Part shown: piece after piece, positions 8,569-17,174 of the stretch
Layout of the letters: each line of letters opens with the position of its first letter
Position numbering within the stretch: the stretch's first letter is position 1
NCBI RefSeq assembly: GCF_020179385.1
Contig: NZ_JAIBLJ010000001.1
Span: 124,001 to 188,000, forward strand
DNA from: Alkalihalobacillus sp. YIM B00296
GTDB lineage: Bacteria > Bacillota > Bacilli > Bacillales > Fictibacillaceae
Direction of reading: 5' to 3'
DNA: 64,000 bases
Program-made: the position numbers and the translations under genes
The notes under the pieces: model-generated
Databases searched by the model: none
The model's input: only the letters and a program-made list of their open reading frames with translations
Told to the model about the DNA's origin: nothing

Positions 8569-9762
8569 ATGAGGAAGAAAAGGATTTTTGTAATCGTCAC
8601 AACGTTTCTATTGGTATTTTCAAGTCTGAATCCAACTTCGTTTGTACAAGGGACAAGTTCGGAAGATTGGAAGTTTAGTGCATTTGGTTCGAATACCAGT
8701 GCGGAGAAAAACCCTCCGCCAATTATCAATGACGATGGATCTGTCACAATGGGTGTATCTGGAGGAAAAATTGCATCGAGTAAAGAAGGGCTGTCTTTTC
8801 AGTATAAAAAAGTCTCGGCTGATGAGAACTTTGAACTTAAAACAACCGCACATGCTGATGCATACAGCCCGGAGAGCCAGCGTTCGTTCGGTCTGATGGT
8901 TCGTAATGGAATCGGGGAGAACGGTGATAGCAGCAAGAGTTCAGCAGATTATGTGGCAGTGGGAGCATTGGATGACGCTGTAAGAGGGTTTTATAATCAG
9001 GGCGGTCTGAAAAAGTTAGGTGTTTTTCCTGATATCACTCCTCCAGCCACAGGGGAAGCCTATGAACTATCGATCCGGAAATCAGGAAACACATTCATGG
9101 TCACCTCCAATGGGGAAAGCGAGACTGTTTCATTACCTGAAGAGCTGGATGGGGATCTGTATGTCGGTTATTATGTCGCCAGGTACGGAACGATCACATT
9201 CAGTGATACAATCTTGGATATCCACTCCGAAGAGTTAAGTGATCTGCAGGTTGATACAGATGAAATGAAAACAGAATACTTGATTGGGGAAAGTCTTGAC
9301 TTATCTGGAATTAATGTCAAAGCGGTCTATCCGGACGGGAGTGAAGAAACTTTGACTGATGGCGATTATTTCGTAACAGGCTTCGACAGTTCAATGGCTG
9401 GAACGAATACGCTTACGATTCACTATGGCGGTGTCGAAAAGACAATTGAGCTGATAATCCGTGACTTGGTATTAAGTGAAATGGTTATCAAATATTACCC
9501 AGCCAAAACAGAATACTACCCGGGTGACACTTTTGATCCACTCGGGCTGGTCGTGGTCGGAAACTATGAAAACGGTTATGTATATGAAGAACTAAGTGAG
9601 GGAAAGTACACATTGCTGATTGATGGTGAGGAAGTCAATTCAGATCATGTCTTACAGGAAGCTGGTACGAAATCGGTTATCCTCCAGGCAAATGAAGATC
9701 TTCGGGCTTTTCGCATATTCATTCACTTTGAAATCTGTTCAATTTGCCAACGTAAAGAATAA
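8569..9762 (+). CDS. Secreted protein with bacterial Ig-like (Big_3) domains, probably truncated
   Basis: This encodes a 397-residue protein with a signal peptide (KKR, then a hydrophobic stretch IFVIVTTFLLVFSSL). A domain of about 170 residues resembling lectin-like or concanavalin-like modules of polysaccharide lyases (FGLMVRN, YVAVGALDD) comes next. One clear Big_3 Ig-like domain follows (MKTEYLIGESLDLSGINVKA to TIHYGGVEKTI), and then a second (KTEYYPGDTFDPLGLVV). After VILQANEDLRAF the sequence turns into an unrelated tail (CSICQRKE). The catalytic domain expected of such pectin lyases is missing and a transposase remnant follows, so the gene looks truncated or frameshifted. ATG 8569 follows AAAGAGGA. 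Confidence 0.6.
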   Translation: MRKKRIFVIVTTFLLVFSSLNPTSFVQGTSSEDWKFSAFGSNTSAEKNPPPIINDDGSVTMGVSGGKIASSKEGLSFQYKKVSADENFELKTTAHADAYSPESQRSFGLMVRNGIGENGDSSKSSADYVAVGALDDAVRGFYNQGGLKKLGVFPDITPPATGEAYELSIRKSGNTFMVTSNGESETVSLPEELDGDLYVGYYVARYGTITFSDTILDIHSEELSDLQVDTDEMKTEYLIGESLDLSGINVKAVYPDGSEETLTDGDYFVTGFDSSMAGTNTLTIHYGGVEKTIELIIRDLVLSEMVIKYYPAKTEYYPGDTFDPLGLVVVGNYENGYVYEELSEGKYTLLIDGEEVNSDHVLQEAGTKSVILQANEDLRAFRIFIHFEICSICQRKE

Positions 9763-9985
9763 AGGTCGTGATTGCAGAGAATAACATCGGGTACATTTCT
9801 TTTTCTCTTTTAATGCTTGGTTTTCCACCCAGTATGATCTTCTGGCCCGTCCTGGGCAGTCCTCTGGAATTTGAATGATGATAATTTTACAAGCCGGCTG
9901 ATCTGTAAGCCGGTACTGCACGTTCACTCAGGGCCAGGTAAACAAAATGATCGAACTTATGGTTCCACTTGCTTACAAACGGTAC

Positions 9986-10299
9986 AGGACTTATCAAGAC
10001 TCCAGTTGAAGATTCTAGACAACTACATAACTGTGTCAGGGAAGTACTCGCTACTTTTTGGCTTATCCACACGCACAACGCTATTAAATTTTGGCTTGGT
10101 ACTTACTCGTTCTTTGAACAAAACCGACCTCTTTGGCCAATTGTTGGAGAACTTGTGGAGAAAAAGATCGTTGTAATTCCTGTGAATAGAGAGTTAGTTC
10201 GTCTGAAACCTCAGGAGACATAGAAGACCACCATCCTTTCCATCTAGTGGTTACTGTACCATTACTGGAAAAATATACGTAAGGCACATATTGAAACAA
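9986..10299 (-). pseudogene. Remnant of an IS4-like DDE transposase, N-terminal part
   Basis: On the minus strand 10299-10084 encodes MFQYVPYVYF...LQRSFSPQVLQQLAKEVGFVQRTSKYQAK. Loss of one base (the codon for Asp after QAK) shifts the frame, and the sequence continues as LIALCVWISQKVASTSLTQ...GVLISP before homology stops near 9986. This reads as the first ~110 residues of a transposase of the IS4-type Bacillus family. The DDE catalytic core is gone, so the element is dead. The assignment to IS4 is from memory of the N-terminal sequence and is moderately sure. Bases 9763-9985 hold nothing I recognise. Confidence 0.6.
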
Positions 10300-10341
10300 T
10301 TTAGTCGACTCCCTCTACACTAAGGAGCCGACTGTTCTATT

Positions 10342-11505
10342 TTATACCCTTTCAGACACATGTTGCGCTTGACCTTCACCGCGTAAAAAAGGCAACAAGG
10401 AAAGTAGACCAAGAATCGCTAGTAACGCACCAACCCATAAGGTAGAAATCAGACCGAATCCAGCGTCAATGGTAAGCCCACCGAAAGTGGAACCAACAAC
10501 GACGCCAAGGCTGATGATAGAACCGTGAATCGAGTTGACCATTGTTCCGGTATTGGCTGTCCTCATCACGCGAGTCGCCATGGCTGGGTTCATTGGAACT
10601 CCTACAAAGCCAATTACGATAACGACAATGATAGTAATAATCGGATTGTGGGCAAAGAGTGCAAAAATGAATAGTGAAGCAGATAGTAACAGAAGTCCTA
10701 CAAACAAAGTCTGCATGGTGAATTTATCGGCTAGCCTTCCCGTTATCATATTACCAATCACAGTTGCTGCTCCATAGATTGTCGTAATCACAGGCACCAT
10801 CGCGGGAGAAAAGCCCGTCAGTTCTGTAAAGATAGGTGTAAAATAGCTAAACGCTGCAAAAGTAGCTGCAATGATTAATCCACTAGTAGCAAAGGCAGCC
10901 CACAGTCTAGGTTTTTTGAAAGCAGTTAATTCACTACGAAGACTGACTGATTCAGGTTTAGGTAACGAAGGAACAATCCATTGTACGACCAAGCCTGACA
11001 AAAGCACCAAGAAAACAACTGCCCAGAAACTAGCACGCCAACCGAAGTGTTGGCTTATTAGTGTTGCAACCGGTAATCCGATCACGGTAGCTACCATTAA
11101 ACCGCCAAGAACAATGGAAGAGGCACGTCCTCGTAAATGTGGTTCAACAAAATTAACACAAATGGAAATTGAAACGGCAAAACCTGCCCCGGAAGTAATC
11201 CCCGTAATGATCCGTGCTACCATCATAATCTCGTAGTTGAAGGCCAAGGCACCAATCGTTTGTCCTGCAAGGAAGACAAAGGCAATTGTCACAAGAGCTT
11301 GCTTGCGTGGTACCTTTAGCAGCCCAATAGTCAACAATGGACCACCAATAACCATACCTGCAGCATAGGCAGAGATGAGATATCCGATGTCTGCAATCGA
11401 TACTCCAAATTCATTTGCAAGAGATGGCATCATCCCACTCACCATAAACTCGGAAGTGGTCATAGCAAATATCAACAGGCCTAACATATAGATAGCAATT
11501 GGCAT
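10342..11505 (-). CDS. MFS transporter (DHA1-type drug/sugar efflux)
   Basis: This encodes a 387-residue major facilitator with about 12 predicted membrane segments. The motif A region reads AAGMVIGGPLLTIGLLKVPRKQAL, and the family signature GFAVSISICVNF and the ARIITGITSGAGF segment are typical of the AraJ/YdhL-like drug:H+ antiporter 1 group. The substrate is unknown. ATG 11505 has AAAGGAGTG upstream; the frame extends three codons further without an RBS. It is encoded downstream of a TetR repressor on the same strand, with three tandem copies of a candidate operator between them. It probably arrived as an efflux cassette unrelated to pectin use. Confidence 0.85.
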   Translation of the reverse strand: MPIAIYMLGLLIFAMTTSEFMVSGMMPSLANEFGVSIADIGYLISAYAAGMVIGGPLLTIGLLKVPRKQALVTIAFVFLAGQTIGALAFNYEIMMVARIITGITSGAGFAVSISICVNFVEPHLRGRASSIVLGGLMVATVIGLPVATLISQHFGWRASFWAVVFLVLLSGLVVQWIVPSLPKPESVSLRSELTAFKKPRLWAAFATSGLIIAATFAAFSYFTPIFTELTGFSPAMVPVITTIYGAATVIGNMITGRLADKFTMQTLFVGLLLLSASLFIFALFAHNPIITIIVVIVIGFVGVPMNPAMATRVMRTANTGTMVNSIHGSIISLGVVVGSTFGGLTIDAGFGLISTLWVGALLAILGLLSLLPFLRGEGQAQHVSERV

Positions 11506-11527
11506 AGAAAACACTCCTTTTAATTAT

Positions 11528-11542
11528 TTAACGATCAGTACA
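11528..11542 (-). promoter_or_regulatory. TetR-type operator/promoter, repeat copy 1
   Basis: TTAACGATCAGTACA; on the minus strand a candidate promoter TTGGTA (11563-11558), 17-bp spacer, TACTGA (11540-11535) overlaps it. Similar sites occur at 11709, 11888 and 12665. Confidence 0.6.
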
Positions 11543-11708
11543 AAATTAGGCGTAAGTTACCAAAATACTAAGAAGTAATTGAACAGTGAGGAGAGCTAAG
11601 GTACTGCGAATACTGTGTTCATAGTGCCGTTAAGTGTACCTCCACAACAAAACCAAACTTGTAGATAGCGAATGGCAACACAACTCCTATTCTTATAAAA
11701 GGTATTTT

Positions 11709-11723
11709 TTAACGGTCAGTACA
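11709..11723 (-). promoter_or_regulatory. TetR-type operator, repeat copy 2
   Basis: TTAACGGTCAGTACA, one base different from copy 1, at the same place within the second repeat unit. Confidence 0.55.
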
Positions 11724-11887
11724 AAATAAGGCGCAAGTTACCCAAATATTAAAAAGTAATTGAACAGGAGGGAGGGTTAAGGTACCGCGAATACGGTTCG
11801 TAGTGTCGTTAAGTGTACCTCCACAACAAAACCAAACTTGTAGATAGCGAATGGCAACACAACTCCTATTCTTATAAAAAGCATTTT

Positions 11888-11902
11888 TTAACGATCGTTA
11901 CA
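11888..11902 (-). promoter_or_regulatory. TetR-type operator, repeat copy 3
   Basis: TTAACGATCGTTACA contains a perfect TAACGATCGTTA palindrome, the most symmetric of the four sites and adjacent to the authentic end of tetR. Confidence 0.6.
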
Positions 11903-11962
11903 AAATAAAACGCAAGTACCCAAATGCTAAGAAGTAATTGAACAGGAAGGAGAGCTAAGGTA

Positions 11963-12559
11963 CTACGAATACGGTGTTAATAGTGCAGCAAGTGTACCCT
12001 CCACAACATCTAATAACGCATCGCGATCCTGTTCGACTTTGCTAAGCACACGCATTCCGTAATAGCTGCTTCTGAAAAATCTGGCAAGTTCCAATGCAGG
12101 ACGCTTGGAAGAGATTTCACCCGAGTGTTGGCCGAGCTCCATAACGTGACACAAAGCTTCTTCAAAACGTGCAAATTGCCGACTAACTTCTTGTGCAATC
12201 TCAGGATCGTTCCCTCCGCGCTCAATTGCAGCATTTATCGCTAGGCAACCTCTACGATCCGGATCATTTAAATCTATATCGATTACCGTCTCCATCAACG
12301 CACGCAATCGGTCTTTAATTGGACCAGGACGTTCCAATATTTCTAAATTTGCTTGGAGCCCTATTTCGGAATACCGCAGTAAAGCATGCTTATACAGACT
12401 ATGTTTGCTTCCGAAAGCGTTGTACAGACTCCCCCGACCAAGACCTGTACGTTTACATAGTTCCTCCGTTGAACATGCCTCAAAACCTTTGACCCAGAAT
12501 ACATCCATTGCGGCGTCAATCACTGTCATATCTTTAAATTCTCGAGGTCTTCCACTCAT
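11963..12559 (-). CDS. TetR/AcrR family transcriptional repressor
   Basis: This encodes a 198-residue repressor with an N-terminal TetR helix-turn-helix (AAMDVFWVKGFEACSTEELCKRTGLGRGSLYNAFGSKHSLY, about residues 14-55) and a helical ligand-binding C-terminal half. The GCLAINAAIE segment is typical of the TetR_C_7/YxaF-like group. ATG 12559 is preferred, with AAAGGA before it; an ATG three codons upstream has no spacing to the RBS. It presumably represses itself and the MFS gene downstream, since the same operator core lies at both promoters. Confidence 0.87.
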   Translation of the reverse strand: MSGRPREFKDMTVIDAAMDVFWVKGFEACSTEELCKRTGLGRGSLYNAFGSKHSLYKHALLRYSEIGLQANLEILERPGPIKDRLRALMETVIDIDLNDPDRRGCLAINAAIERGGNDPEIAQEVSRQFARFEEALCHVMELGQHSGEISSKRPALELARFFRSSYYGMRVLSKVEQDRDALLDVVEGTLAALLTPYS

Positions 12560-12651
12560 ACAATTCATCCTTTCTTAATTCAGTAAGTTTTACTTCGATG
12601 AAAGCCTCAAACCTACACTCTCCTCTCAAAACAACAGCTACTATGAATACT

Positions 12652-12680
12652 ATTTTAGATATTTTGTAATGATCAGTCAA
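12652..12680 (-). promoter_or_regulatory. tetR promoter with overlapping operator
   Basis: On the minus strand TTGACT (12680-12675), a 17-bp spacer and TAAAAT (12657-12652) form a good sigma-A promoter. The operator-like TGTAATGATCAGTCA (12665-12679) covers the -35 and spacer, consistent with autorepression. Confidence 0.7.
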
Positions 12681-12841
12681 ATATTATATGATCAAGAGGA
12701 TGACCCTGTGAATTTATTCATAAAATCTAGACCAAAACTAAATTGTTTCAATAATTGTCTAAGATTATTATTTTCACGAATAGACGGTGACCGAAAGAAT
12801 AACATTTTTTTGTCTTGGGGGAATGGTTTGCCTTAGCTTGA

Positions 12842-13044
12842 TGGCTATGTGCACTTGCCCCTGTAAAGAAGAAAAAGGCGAATATCATCACGGATACTGA
12901 GGATGAGGAGCATCCCCTATACGAAGTGATGTTCTCACGGGAAGAACTAGCTGAGTTATTAGTTAATGGTGAACATGAAATCGAGTTGACCGGAAACTTG
13001 GACTCTGGTACTCCTTTTAATGGAAATGCTTTCATCACTGTGAA
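12842..13044 (+). pseudogene. 3' remnant of a gene of unknown (probably extracellular) protein
   Basis: A frame with no start reads ...EEHPLYEVMFSREELAELLVNGEHEIELTGNLDSGTPFNGNAFITVKK. It has the look of a C-terminal Ig-like or beta-sandwich end, and a terminator lies 17 bases beyond. The frame runs through the terminator unless one A of the 7-A run at 13042-13048 is removed, which would give a TAG right after VKK. It may be the displaced end of the truncated secreted protein at 8569; this is inference. The bases 12690-12840 upstream show nothing recognisable. Confidence 0.35.
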
Positions 13045-13060
13045 AAAAATAGTGTATAGT

Positions 13061-13092
13061 GGAGCTGATTTAGCGAGTATCAGCTCCTTTTT
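13061..13092 (+). terminator. Terminator before the iolB-like gene
   Basis: GGAGCTGAT (13061-13069) pairs perfectly with ATCAGCTCC (13079-13087) and is followed by TTTTTC. Confidence 0.8.
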
Positions 13093-13116
13093 CATTCTTT
13101 TTACAATCAAAATGAG

Positions 13117-13166
13117 TTGTAAAAATAGTATGAATTTATTAAACTAGTAAATAACAACGTTGTTAT
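13117..13166 (+). promoter_or_regulatory. Promoter and LacI-family operator copy 2 (iolB-like gene)
   Basis: TTGTAA (13117-13122), a 17-bp spacer and TAAACT (13140-13145) form a moderate sigma-A promoter. Five bases downstream begins the perfect 16-bp palindrome ATAACAACGTTGTTAT (13151-13166), the same position relative to the -10 as at uxaA. A repressor bound there would block initiation. Confidence 0.7.
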
Positions 13167-13184
13167 AAAGGAGAGGATTATTGA

Positions 13185-13985
13185 ATGGGACGATTTGTAA
13201 AAGCGAACGACCAAAAAGGATATATCGACATATTTGCTGATGATTATGAACGCCTGGAATACCTTGCTTTTGGAAAACTTGTATTGGAAGCAGGTGACTC
13301 CTATAAGGCTGAGACAGACGGTCATGAGCATGCACTGGTCATATTATCCGGTCAAGTAGACATTACTGCAGAAGAACATTCTTGGGAAAAACTTGGGGGA
13401 AGACAAAGTGTTTTTGATGGGAAGGCAACAACAGTCTATGTGCCATGCCAATCCTTTTATGAAGTACAGGCAACAACAGATGTCCAAATAGCTGTCTGCA
13501 AAGTCAAAGCCGAAGAAAAATATGATGCTTTCGCCGTATTTCCAGATGAGGTGGTTTTACATGAACGAGGTGAAAAGCAATGGAATCGGAAAGTGTATGA
13601 TATCATTGCCGATAATGCCAATGGTCGTGTCCATCGTATGATCCTGGGAGAAACGATCAATCATCCGGGTGAGTGGTCAGGTTATCCTCCACATAAGCAT
13701 GACGGTGAATTTTCTCCTGAAGAACCGAATCTTGAAGAAATCTATCATTATCAAACCAAACCTGAACAAGGATTCGGAGTGCAGTTCCATTATACGAAGG
13801 ATGGCTCGATCGATACTGCCTACCGGATTCGCCATGGTGACAGTTTTGCGATTGACGTTGGTTATCACCCTGTCGGAGGAGCAGGAGGGTATGAAGTCTA
13901 TTACCTTTGGTTCATGGCAGGGGAATCTGGCCGTCAATTGAATCCATATGAAGACCCTGATCATAGGTGGCTGCATGAAAAGTAA
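13185..13985 (+). CDS. iolB: KduI/IolB family isomerase (5-deoxy-glucuronate isomerase-like)
   Basis: This encodes a 266-residue bicupin of the IolB family, whose characterised members convert 5-deoxy-D-glucuronate to 2-deoxy-5-keto-gluconate in inositol catabolism. The metal-binding cupin motif GYPPHKHDGEFSPEEPNLEEIYHYQ carries the two His and the Glu ligand, with a further His in GYHPVGG. RBS AAAGGAGAGG precedes ATG 13185. No other inositol genes are nearby; it stands behind the same operator as uxaA. It may therefore serve uronate metabolism in parallel with KduI, to which it is distantly related. The family call is firm, the substrate is not. Confidence 0.8.
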   Translation: MGRFVKANDQKGYIDIFADDYERLEYLAFGKLVLEAGDSYKAETDGHEHALVILSGQVDITAEEHSWEKLGGRQSVFDGKATTVYVPCQSFYEVQATTDVQIAVCKVKAEEKYDAFAVFPDEVVLHERGEKQWNRKVYDIIADNANGRVHRMILGETINHPGEWSGYPPHKHDGEFSPEEPNLEEIYHYQTKPEQGFGVQFHYTKDGSIDTAYRIRHGDSFAIDVGYHPVGGAGGYEVYYLWFMAGESGRQLNPYEDPDHRWLHEK

Positions 13986-14037
13986 TCACCGTTAATTCGG
14001 AAGATGTATATCGAAAATGCTGAAGGAAGGGTTTTGA

Positions 14038-15360
14038 TTGAAAAGTGATGTGAATGATCAATATTCCTATAAGCAATTAGCGGCGTTCTTCATCCCTCTA
14101 GGTTTTTCAGCAAGTCTTACGGCCATTACTCATGTCATCATCAACGGTACTTTAAGCAGGGGTGAAAATGCAGCTTTTATCATCGCCTGTTATGCGGTGG
14201 CCTTTTCCCTTTTCGGGATCATTGAACGACCGATTATCGTCTTCCGCCAAACGTGCTCTGCATTAGTCAAGGATAGAAGATCATTTCAATTACTTTCAGC
14301 TTTTTTGGTTCTAGTGATGAGCCTGGTCATTGGATTCAGTATGCTCATGGCTTTCAGCAGGCTTGGAGACTGGGTGTACATCAATTTGTTCAATGCGAAT
14401 GCAAACATGGTCGGTACCATCTCATTGACCTTCAAGGTGATTGCGTTCGTCATCATATTTTCTGGAATCCGTGGCCTATATCAAGGTGTCATCATCAACC
14501 ATCTTGAAACGAAATGGCTCACAATCGGGGTCATCGTAAGACTTTGCGCCATGCTTGTTACGGCTTACTTGTTCGTCGTATTCGATTATGTCACCAGTGT
14601 AAGTGGGGCTATCATCTTCCTGACTGGAATGTTGATCGAGTGTATCATCAGTGTTTGGAAAGGACATGAAATTTTAAAACAGCGTTTTCGACAAAAGGTA
14701 TCTGAATTACAGAAAATTGAGATTTTCAATTTTTATTTCCCTTTGGTTTTCTATTTCATAATCCAAACGATTTTGGTTCCGATCATCTATGTTTTCCTGG
14801 CAAATTCAGAAGATATCGAATTGGGTATCGCTTCTTTCGCGTTAGCTTATAGCATTACTCAGATGATGTTGAGCTTTTTCATGTATACTCATCAACTAGT
14901 ATTGCAAATGTATCAAAAAAACAGGTTGAAAGTGATCCGGTTTATGATCATTATCAGTCTCCTCCCTACATTGTTGCTTGTGATTCTCTGCTACACCCCG
15001 ACCGGCATGTGGTTTATGGCAGGAGTCATGGGGGCTGAAGGTGACCTTGCCATTGCTACACTTACTGTATTGAAATTCTTCATAATTAAAACCATTGTGT
15101 TCCCATGGGTCGATTTTTTGAATGGGTACCTCATGCTTTACCGAAAGACGAGAAGGATGCTCATCGCCCAGGGTGTGAATTTATTAACAGTAATCTTTAT
15201 TTTATGGGTATTGGTCAGTAAGTTTCCTGACTGGAATGGAATAAGTGGTTCAATCGCTGCATCGATAGGTGAATTGGCTGGTTTTGGGCTTATTTTATTC
15301 ATCGTGATCCGGATGGTCCGTGACAGCCGTCATGTTGAAGACAAAATGAGAACAGGTTAA
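14038..15360 (+). CDS. MATE/MOP-type multidrug or polysaccharide exporter-like membrane protein
   Basis: This encodes a 440-residue integral membrane protein with about 12 hydrophobic segments and polar loops, resembling multi antimicrobial extrusion (MatE) or MVF-type flippases. No catalytic motif is present. Translation starts at a TTG (14038) seven bases after GGAAGG; no better ATG is available nearby. It lies between the iolB-like gene and the YesM/YesN pair on the same strand and may be cotranscribed with iolB (52-bp gap). Substrate unknown; export of a pathway intermediate is only a guess. Confidence 0.65.
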   Translation: MKSDVNDQYSYKQLAAFFIPLGFSASLTAITHVIINGTLSRGENAAFIIACYAVAFSLFGIIERPIIVFRQTCSALVKDRRSFQLLSAFLVLVMSLVIGFSMLMAFSRLGDWVYINLFNANANMVGTISLTFKVIAFVIIFSGIRGLYQGVIINHLETKWLTIGVIVRLCAMLVTAYLFVVFDYVTSVSGAIIFLTGMLIECIISVWKGHEILKQRFRQKVSELQKIEIFNFYFPLVFYFIIQTILVPIIYVFLANSEDIELGIASFALAYSITQMMLSFFMYTHQLVLQMYQKNRLKVIRFMIIISLLPTLLLVILCYTPTGMWFMAGVMGAEGDLAIATLTVLKFFIIKTIVFPWVDFLNGYLMLYRKTRRMLIAQGVNLLTVIFILWVLVSKFPDWNGISGSIAASIGELAGFGLILFIVIRMVRDSRHVEDKMRTG

Positions 15361-15443
15361 GACTTGATGGGGGAATCTTTCAAGTCGGTTGCTGTGGAAG
15401 AGTGGTATAATTGAGAAAACTAGTATGGAGAAGGGAGGATAAT

Positions 15444-17168
15444 ATGAATGTAACACCCTTCTACAGGAAATTCAAAATTAAAAACAAGATTTTCTCCATT
15501 TCCTTACTTCTCCTGCTGATTTTCTGCTTGATTGGGATCGTCACCTATCATTATTTCACGACAATCTATGAAAAGAGGATATACGAAGAGTCAGCAGACA
15601 TGCTTCAATTGTCTTCAACAGTTCTTGATAAGGAATTGAAAAAAGTGGAAAGCCTTTCCTTTCAGGTGAGTACTGATGAGCTTGTCCAGCGGTATATGGA
15701 TAGGATCAACAGCAACATCATTGGAATCGAGGATTATCGGACGAAAACGAGTTTACTAGAACGATTATTGATTTTTGCGTCTGCAGAAAGATACATTTCC
15801 TCCATGCAACTGATTGATATTTATGGGAATAAATACACCACTGGTTTCAATACGAGTATCGAGGCAGACCCAACCAGATTGAATCGATTGGTCTATGAAT
15901 CAGCGGGTTCCAATTTCTGGACAAGAATTGAAGAAGAAAATACCATCGCCGCTGCCCGATTAATCCGGAAAAAGGAAAATGTAAGTCTGGAGCATTTAGG
16001 CATTTTGGTAATCACACTCGATATGAAAGAGTTCATCGATCGCACATTAAATTTCTCTCCAAACCAAAATTTCATTATCACGAATGGTGAGGATATTTTT
16101 TTCCAGAATGAAAACATGAATATCAAGATATCTGATTTGCCTAAAGAGGAGAATGTAAACGGTTACAGAACGACTAAAATAAACGGGAATGACTACTTAG
16201 TAGCATTCAAGCATTCACGATTTTCAGATTTGACATATTATCACCTGCTTCCATTCGATAGTATAACGAGGCAGACAGAGACGATCAGAAGCATCATGAT
16301 CATCTGCTTTTTGTTCATGCTTACACTGACAATCATTTTAAGCAGACGAGCTGCAGATAATATATCTAAGCCTTTGGAAGAATTGTCTTTACGGATGAAA
16401 CATGTACAGAGTGGAGATTTTGAAGAGCCTTTTGAAATACCGGCTAAATATTATGATGATGAAGTAGGTCAATTACATGTGAATTTCCGTCTAATGCTCG
16501 ATAAGATCAATGAATTGATCAAAGAAAACTACACCAAGCAATTGATCATCAAAGAAACTGAATATAAAGCTTTACAAGCTCAAATCAATCCGCATTTCCT
16601 ATACAATACACTTGATTCGATTAATTGGCTGGCAAAAATCAACCAACAGGAAAAGATTTCAGTGATGGCTGAGGCACTGGGGAATATGATGCGAAATATT
16701 ATTAGTAAAAAGGCCGCTACGATTACGATAAAAGAAGAACTCGAAATCGTAAAAAACTATATTACGATTCAAAAATACAGGTATGATCAACGTCTCAATT
16801 TCACCTTGAAAAGTAGCTCAGAGCTTGAAGATAGTAAAATTCCAAAATTGTCGATCCAGCCGATTGTCGAAAATGCCATTCAGCACGGTCTAGAAGAGAT
16901 GATCACCGAATGTCGCATCATTGTCGACATTACTACTGACGAAGATGATTTACTTATTGTGGTAGAAGACAACGGTCCTGGTATTGAAGAGAATAAATTG
17001 GAAGGAATTTATCGAGGGGAAATTCGGTCGAAAAGCTCTGGTATCGGGTTGAACAACATTAATGAACGTATAAAGATGATGTTCGGTGAAAAATACGGTA
17101 TTAAGATTGAAAGTAAAGTTGGTAAAGGGACAAAGGTCAAAATACGATTACCTTATTTGTTGGGGTGA
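15444..17168 (+). CDS. yesM: YesM-type sensor histidine kinase
   Basis: This encodes a 574-residue membrane sensor kinase. An N-terminal membrane segment (about residues 15-38) is followed by an extracellular sensor region to about residue 280, a second membrane segment (IMIICFLFMLTLTIIL) and a HAMP linker. The HisKA_7TM-type kinase box QINPHFLYNTLDSINWLAKI has the phosphorylated His. The HATPase domain shows N-box ENAIQHGLEE and DNGPGI. ATG 15444 follows GAAGGGAGG; the frame opens earlier at a TTG without an RBS. It is followed after six bases by its response regulator, the arrangement of carbohydrate-sensing YesM/YesN systems. Confidence 0.88.
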   Translation: MNVTPFYRKFKIKNKIFSISLLLLLIFCLIGIVTYHYFTTIYEKRIYEESADMLQLSSTVLDKELKKVESLSFQVSTDELVQRYMDRINSNIIGIEDYRTKTSLLERLLIFASAERYISSMQLIDIYGNKYTTGFNTSIEADPTRLNRLVYESAGSNFWTRIEEENTIAAARLIRKKENVSLEHLGILVITLDMKEFIDRTLNFSPNQNFIITNGEDIFFQNENMNIKISDLPKEENVNGYRTTKINGNDYLVAFKHSRFSDLTYYHLLPFDSITRQTETIRSIMIICFLFMLTLTIILSRRAADNISKPLEELSLRMKHVQSGDFEEPFEIPAKYYDDEVGQLHVNFRLMLDKINELIKENYTKQLIIKETEYKALQAQINPHFLYNTLDSINWLAKINQQEKISVMAEALGNMMRNIISKKAATITIKEELEIVKNYITIQKYRYDQRLNFTLKSSSELEDSKIPKLSIQPIVENAIQHGLEEMITECRIIVDITTDEDDLLIVVEDNGPGIEENKLEGIYRGEIRSKSSGIGLNNINERIKMMFGEKYGIKIESKVGKGTKVKIRLPYLLG

Positions 17169-17174
17169 GGCACT

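Larger units (their letters stand above)
11528..11962. repeat. Tandem triplication of the tetR-MFS junction (about 180-bp units)
   Basis: Three units with periods of 181 and 179 bp each contain a TetR-like operator. Copies 1 and 2 also carry a decayed copy of the last ~50 bases of tetR (11601-11648 and 11783-11829) joined to a decayed copy of the first ~40 bases of the MFS gene (TTG CCA TTC GCT ATC TAC on the minus strand, near 11678 and 11859). Copy 3 runs into the real tetR 3' end. The units therefore derive from duplication of a segment that spanned the end of tetR, the intergenic promoter and the start of the MFS gene. Confidence 0.85.

Noticed and set aside
9739-9927. 62-codon minus-strand frame beside the transposase remnant
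   Set aside because: No similarity to the transposase C-terminus or any family I recognise, and no RBS.
12748-13110. 120-codon minus-strand frame
   Set aside because: It lies antisense to a gene remnant and across a terminator, with no RBS or recognisable domain.
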